The notes beneath the pieces are model-generated. The model was not told where the DNA came from, made no database searches, and worked only from the letters and a program-made list of their open reading frames with translations. DNA of 9,223 bases, taken from positions 1-9,223 of the forward strand of contig JAFYOG010000184.1 in assembly GCA_017560285.1 (NCBI GenBank), in the 5' to 3' direction. The translations under genes were made by a program, and so were the position numbers. Shown piece by piece: positions 6,341 through 9,223 of the stretch. This DNA is from Clostridia bacterium. GTDB taxonomy: Bacteria > Bacillota > Clostridia > Oscillospirales > CAG-382. Each line of letters opens with the position of its first letter. Position 1 is the first letter of the stretch.

Positions 6341-6921
6341 CCCCACAGACTGCTTCTTGTCGCCAATGAAGCGGTTCCCCATTAAAGTCCGTGTCAAAGC
6401 ATCACTGCGTTTGCGACTTGATTGCCTTAAAAGTCCACACTGCAATCCGTTTTGTGCCTAAGAAAATTTCAGCCTAGGCGATTTCCGCTACATCCCTTAA
6501 AATCTGCCTAATCCTCTGTTGCAGATATGATTTCAACGGTGATAACCCTGTCTTTGGTAGCTAATCTCCGACAGGTACAAGCCGTATCCGCCATATCCAC
6601 GCAAGGCAGGCTACGTCTATCCACAGCGTCAAAAATGCACCGCGCGATAGGTTTAATCTTTAATCTGTGCCCTCCTCGGGATTGGGTTCCTCTTTAATAA
6701 AGAGAAACGTACAATGCCACGGGAACCCACAGAAAAAAGCCTCCAAAGGTAAGTGGGTCGAATGTCGTATGCCATTACAACCCGCCCACAAACCTATTCT
6801 CCCAGCACCCACCCCCAATTGGGCATTGACAGCAAGCACAAGGAGCTTCATCGATTTGCCTTTACGCGTATTTTTAGGCACGCTTTCAGCAGTAAAGGGA
6901 CAACTAGGATACTGCGCCATC
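6285..6921 (-). ncRNA. ole: OLE RNA (Ornate Large Extremophilic RNA)
   Basis: This roughly 640-nt region between ispA and oapA holds no credible gene but many perfect helices, as expected for OLE RNA. OLE forms a membrane-bound RNA-protein complex with OapA and, in studied species, helps growth under stresses such as ethanol, cold or Mg2+ imbalance. Helices I can pair by eye in the minus-strand RNA: 6898-6892 with 6865-6859 (7 bp, enclosing 6883-6880 with 6869-6866); 6708-6699 with 6695-6686 (about 10 bp with one G-U); 6575-6570 with 6552-6547; 6479-6473 with 6462-6456; 6447-6442 with 6425-6420; 6365-6361 with 6298-6294; and a terminal hairpin at 6319-6300. The 5' end is set from the promoter. 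The 3' end is approximate, since no clear intrinsic terminator follows. Identification rests on synteny, length, structure and the adjacent OapA-like gene, not on a model search. Confidence 0.85.
6300..6319 (-). other. 3'-terminal hairpin of the OLE RNA
   Basis: CACAAAG (6319-6313) pairs with UUUUGUG (6306-6300), giving six Watson-Crick pairs and one closing G-U around a UUUACG hexaloop. It lies inside a helix of UGGCG (6365-6361) with CGCCA (6298-6294), so the last 70 nt or so of the RNA fold into a compact domain. It is not followed directly by a U-tract, so it does not look like an intrinsic terminator. Confidence 0.6.
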
Positions 6922-6927
6922 TGATTT

Positions 6928-6956
6928 ATTATATCATAATATAATAAAAATTACAA
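6928..6956 (-). promoter_or_regulatory. Sigma-A type promoter for the OLE RNA
   Basis: On the minus strand a -35 element TTGTAA (6956-6951, four of six consensus bases) is followed by exactly 17 bp and a perfect -10 element TATAAT (6933-6928). The -10 is preceded by TGA (6936-6934), giving an extended -10. The spacer is almost pure A/T. The expected start is about 6921-6920. The promoter begins 10 bp beyond the ispA stop, so the noncoding RNA and probably oapA and downstream genes can be transcribed independently of the upstream genes. No terminator hairpin separates it from ispA, so read-through is also possible. Confidence 0.8.
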
Positions 6957-6965
6957 GTATGTTTA

Positions 6966-7850
6966 TTAATGCTTTCTGCTTAGCATATAATCGCAAAATT
7001 CATAAAGCCTGTTTTTTGCATCGCAATCTGCAAAAAACGTTAAGCATTCCTTGGCTTCGGCTATGCAATTTTTGGCTTCTTCTCTTGCGCCCTCTTCGCC
7101 CATAAGGGCAGGGAAGGTGCTTTTTCCTGCCGAAACGTCCTTGCCAACGGTTTTTCCAAGCTCTTCTGCGGTGGAATGTATATCCAACAAATCGTCGGTT
7201 ATCTGGAACGCTCTGCCCGCAAGCAAGCCAAACCGCTTTGCAACCTTCTTTTGCGTTTCGTTTGCGTTTGCGCCAATGCATCCCAAAGCGCAGGCACACT
7301 CAAACAGCGCACCGGTTTTGTTGTCAACAAGCATAATCAGCTCTGAAAGCTCTATGCTTTTGCCCTCGCCGTCTATATCTATCTGCTGTCCGTTGCACAT
7401 ACCCAACGAGCCTGCTTTTTCCGAAAGCAATATCATTGCCTCGGCGTTTTGAGCATTGCTGCAATACTTGTTTTTGCCTGCGGCGGCAAAAGCATCAAGG
7501 GCTAAAGCATCACCTGCCAAAATAGCGGTGGCTTCGCCAAAGGCCCTGTGGTTCGATGGCTTTCCGCGGCGCATATCGTCGTTATCCATAGCGGGCAGGT
7601 CGTCGTGTATAAGCGAAAAAGCGTGTATCATTTCCACCGCCGCGCCGTAATCTGCAACGGTCTTGCGGTCAACCCCGCACAGCTCGCAAAATTCCGCAAC
7701 CATATATGCCCGCAACCGCTTTCCGCCGTTAAGGGCAGAATATCGTATTGCTTCCTGAAGCCGTTCCGACCCGTAGTTTTTGTTCGTAATACGGTCCAAG
7801 GTAACCTCGGCTTCGGCGGCAACGGTTTTTAACTGTTCTAAAAAACTCAT
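6966..7850 (-). CDS. ispA: Polyprenyl synthetase, probably farnesyl diphosphate synthase
   Basis: This soluble enzyme joins isopentenyl diphosphate units to allylic diphosphates, probably ending at C15 farnesyl diphosphate, the precursor of undecaprenyl carriers and quinones. The 294 residues match bacterial IspA. GGKRLR (42-47) binds the isopentenyl diphosphate; the first aspartate-rich motif is DDLPAMD (83-89), with the two-residue insertion typical of bacterial farnesyl synthases; the second is DDLLD (219-223); GKTVGKD (232-238) follows. Phe78, five residues before the first motif, is aromatic, which normally limits the product to C15; a C20 product cannot be excluded. The ATG at 7850 overlaps the xseB stop as ATGA, with AGAGGAG upstream. 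It lies just upstream of the OLE promoter and works in the same pathway as dxs on the other side of the RNA. Confidence 0.95.
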   Translation of the reverse strand: MSFLEQLKTVAAEAEVTLDRITNKNYGSERLQEAIRYSALNGGKRLRAYMVAEFCELCGVDRKTVADYGAAVEMIHAFSLIHDDLPAMDNDDMRRGKPSNHRAFGEATAILAGDALALDAFAAAGKNKYCSNAQNAEAMILLSEKAGSLGMCNGQQIDIDGEGKSIELSELIMLVDNKTGALFECACALGCIGANANETQKKVAKRFGLLAGRAFQITDDLLDIHSTAEELGKTVGKDVSAGKSTFPALMGEEGAREEAKNCIAEAKECLTFFADCDAKNRLYEFCDYMLSRKH

Positions 7851-8080
7851 TGCTCACCAAACTCCTCTGCGGTAAGAATACCGTCCTTGTTTTGCAAAAT
7901 TCTAACCTTTTCCTCTGCCTTATCAAGCCTTGCGGTGCAAAGCTTAACCAACGCAGTTCCCTCGTCAAAAAGCTTCATAAGGTCCTCAAGGGGCACGTTT
8001 CCGCCCTCTAACGCCTTAACAATCTGCTCTAATCTTGCAAGGGCTTGCTCAAAGGAAAGCTCGTTTTTTACTTCGCTCAT
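7847..8080 (-). CDS. xseB: Exodeoxyribonuclease VII small subunit
   Basis: XseB combines with the large subunit XseA to form exonuclease VII, which degrades single-stranded DNA in both directions in the cytoplasm. The protein is 77 residues, normal for the family, and mostly helical. The N-terminal half has the family pattern SFEQALARLEQIVKALEGG-x-x-PLEDLMKLFDEG (about 9-41), followed by a charged helix (about 45-65). I chose the ATG at 8080 rather than a start at 8110 because GAGG lies 8 nt upstream and the shorter start gives the canonical N-terminus; the rluB stop TGA overlaps this site. The gap to rluB is 10 bp and the gene overlaps ispA by 4 bp. xseA, often directly upstream in Clostridia, is not here: its place is taken by the pseudouridine synthase. 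Confidence 0.95.
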   Translation of the reverse strand: MSEVKNELSFEQALARLEQIVKALEGGNVPLEDLMKLFDEGTALVKLCTARLDKAEEKVRILQNKDGILTAEEFGEQ

Positions 8081-8090
8081 AACATATACC

Positions 8091-8816
8091 TCATTTCTTT
8101 GCCGCCGCATTCTTCAATGCGCGCAATTCTGTAGAAGACAATTCTCTGTATTCGCCTGATTTAAGGTTGCCCAAATGAACAGGACCTAACGACGTGCGCT
8201 TAAGCTTGGTAATAAATACCCCAACGGTTTCGCAAATACGGCGTATTTCGCGGTTTTTGCCCTCGCTAAGGGTAAATTTAACCACACTGCTTGCTTCGCT
8301 GCGGGTAACAAGCTCAACCTCTACGGGGGCAATCTTTTCGCCGTCAAGCTCTCTTACCGCACGCAGTCTGTCAAGCTCTTCGTTGCTTACCTTGCCCTTA
8401 AGGGTAACGTTGTAAACCTTTTTAATCTCGCCCGAGGGGTGGGTAATAAGGTTTGTAAGCTCGCCGTCGTTGGTCATCAACAGCAGCCCCTCGCTGTTAA
8501 GGTCAAGCCTGCCGACGGGGTAAACTCTAACCCCAACGTCAACAATATCCTTAACGCTTTTTCTGCCCTTTTCGTCGTTCATCGTCGTAACAACGCCCTT
8601 AGGCTTGTATAACATTATGTAAACTTTCTTGCCGCTTGCGGGGGTAACGCTCTTGCCCTTATAGCACACAGCGTCGTTTTGCGCATCCACCCGCATTCCA
8701 AGGGTTGCGGTAACACCGTTTACCGTAAAATTACCTGCTTCGATTTCCTTTTCCGCCGCCCTGCGGGACATTAATCCGCAATCGGCAACGTATTTTTGCA
8801 ACTTAATACTTTCCAT
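8091..8816 (-). CDS. rluB: RsuA/RluB/RluF family rRNA pseudouridine synthase
   Basis: This enzyme converts a specific uridine in rRNA to pseudouridine. In Bacillota the RluB type usually modifies 23S rRNA near the peptidyl transferase centre, but the exact target cannot be read from the sequence, and RsuA or RluF activity is possible. The 241 residues comprise an S4 RNA-binding domain (1-about 50, IKLQKYVADCGLMSRRAAEKEI), a linker with KPKGVVTT (71-78), the catalytic motif GRLDLNSEGLLLMTNDG (102-118) with nucleophile Asp105, and EGKNREIRRI (185-194). I preferred the ATG at 8816 to a TTG at 8849: AAAGGA sits about 8 nt upstream and the longer form would overlap the carboxypeptidase and add 11 residues before the S4 domain. 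The carboxypeptidase stop codon overlaps this ribosome binding site. xseB follows after 10 bp. Confidence 0.93.
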   Translation of the reverse strand: MESIKLQKYVADCGLMSRRAAEKEIEAGNFTVNGVTATLGMRVDAQNDAVCYKGKSVTPASGKKVYIMLYKPKGVVTTMNDEKGRKSVKDIVDVGVRVYPVGRLDLNSEGLLLMTNDGELTNLITHPSGEIKKVYNVTLKGKVSNEELDRLRAVRELDGEKIAPVEVELVTRSEASSVVKFTLSEGKNREIRRICETVGVFITKLKRTSLGPVHLGNLKSGEYRELSSTELRALKNAAAKK

Positions 8817-8827
8817 AAATATTTCCT

Positions 8828-9223
8828 TTATCCAAATATCTTTTCCCAAAGATTTTTTCGTTTAACCTTTATATCTTCTGCGGCTTCAATGCTAATTATG
8901 TAAACCTGCCCGCTTTCGGCGGTAACCCTAAGCCTGCAAACAATATCCCCGCGCTTAATCGGCGCGGAAATTGCTTTAGGCATAACCGTATCTACCGTGT
9001 ATTTTGTGCCCTTCGGCAGACACAGCTTAATTTCTTTAAAGTTAACGGCGGTTACAAAATCCCTTTCGCCGTTTTCTATGGGTATCTGTAAATTTATATC
9101 CCCTTTTTCGGCAACGGTAACCATACAAAATTTATTAAAAGCCCCGTCCAAAAGCCCAATGTGGGTATAGGTAGGGGATGGGTCCCCAAGTGTAACGGCA
9201 ACCACGCCCAAGCCATCCTTTTC
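8828..9223 (-). CDS. D-alanyl-D-alanine carboxypeptidase (DacF/PBP5 type), C-terminal fragment
   Basis: Only the last 131 residues are in the window; the frame is open to the high-coordinate edge, so the TTG at 9211 is not the start. The fragment opens with EKDGLGVVAVTLGDPSPTYTH, matching the end of the penicillin-binding peptidase domain (K/R-DG-L-x-x-x-AVxLG), followed by a linker LLDGAFNKF and a beta-rich domain of about 90 residues like the PBP5 C-terminal domain. The last residues are basic and amphipathic (IKVKRKNLWEKIFG), which may hold the protein at the outer face of the membrane. These enzymes remove the terminal D-Ala from peptidoglycan pentapeptides. The serine active-site motifs SxxK, SxN and KTG would lie upstream and cannot be checked. 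A DacF-like gene next to an RluB-family gene is a common clostridial neighbourhood. Confidence 0.8.
   Translation of the reverse strand, partial: EKDGLGVVAVTLGDPSPTYTHIGLLDGAFNKFCMVTVAEKGDINLQIPIENGERDFVTAVNFKEIKLCLPKGTKYTVDTVMPKAISAPIKRGDIVCRLRVTAESGQVYIISIEAAEDIKVKRKNLWEKIFG

Noticed and set aside
6257..6445. 63-codon N-terminal extension of the OapA-like protein
   Set aside because: The extension would translate the 3' domain of the RNA and is not hydrophobic or family-like, while the ATG at 6256 has a good AAGAGGA site.
6617..6625. DnaA-box-like TATCCACA on the plus strand
   Set aside because: A single near-match with no cluster, inside the structured RNA; no dnaA, dnaN or A/T-rich unwinding region suggests an origin.
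6660..6920. 86-codon minus-strand ORF within the noncoding island
   Set aside because: Its ATG falls about one nucleotide from the predicted RNA start, with no ribosome binding site; the region is explained by RNA helices, and the peptide resembles no family I know.
6667..6944. Plus-strand ORFs (6667-6924 and 6753-6944) opposite the RNA
   Set aside because: They run against all genes in the window, lack ribosome binding sites, and mirror structured RNA sequence.
8817..8849. TTG start for the pseudouridine synthase
   Set aside because: It would overlap the carboxypeptidase and add 11 non-family residues; the ATG at 8816 has a clear AAAGGA site.
9209..9211. TTG start for the carboxypeptidase fragment
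   Set aside because: The frame continues upstream with EKDG, part of a conserved family motif, to the window edge, so the gene is cut by the window.

Overview
The window reads as a chromosomal housekeeping segment of a low-to-medium GC Bacillota, most likely an anaerobic member of the class Clostridia. This rests on the gene order xseB-ispA-(noncoding)-oapA-dxs-tlyA-nadK-argR-recN, a DacF-type carboxypeptidase, an ArgR/AhrC regulator, and purine-rich ribosome binding sites. No species can be named from the sequence. Every gene lies on the minus strand, so transcription runs from high to low coordinates.

Layout in transcription order: the C-terminal end of a D-Ala-D-Ala carboxypeptidase (8828-9223, entering from outside the window); an RsuA/RluB-family pseudouridine synthase (8091-8816); the exonuclease VII small subunit xseB (7847-8080); the prenyl diphosphate synthase ispA (6966-7850); a roughly 640-nt structured noncoding region with its own strong promoter (about 6285-6956); a 190-residue membrane protein (5684-6256); dxs (3779-5629); the rRNA methyltransferase tlyA (3051-3782); NAD kinase nadK (2240-3046); argR (1762-2214); recN (91-1755); and the first 31 codons of a VanZ-like membrane protein (1-94). 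Apart from the noncoding island the genes are tightly packed. Three junctions are 4-bp ATGA stop/start overlaps, and most other gaps are 4 to 54 bp, which suggests one long operon or a few overlapping transcription units.

The most notable content is the noncoding island and the membrane gene after it. Position between ispA and dxs, strand, length, dense secondary structure and the downstream small basic four-helix membrane protein together match the OLE (Ornate Large Extremophilic) RNA and its partner OapA. That RNA-protein complex is known from Bacillota and localises to the cell membrane. The class is already described, so what is new here is this copy, its promoter, and an inverted repeat joining the RNA's 3' domain to the oapA ribosome binding site.

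The other genes cover isoprenoid precursor synthesis (dxs for the MEP pathway, ispA for C15 diphosphate), NADP supply (nadK), ribosome modification (tlyA, the pseudouridine synthase), DNA repair and processing (recN, xseB), arginine-responsive regulation (argR) and cell-wall trimming (dacF). No insertion sequence, prophage, CRISPR array, tRNA or rRNA was seen.
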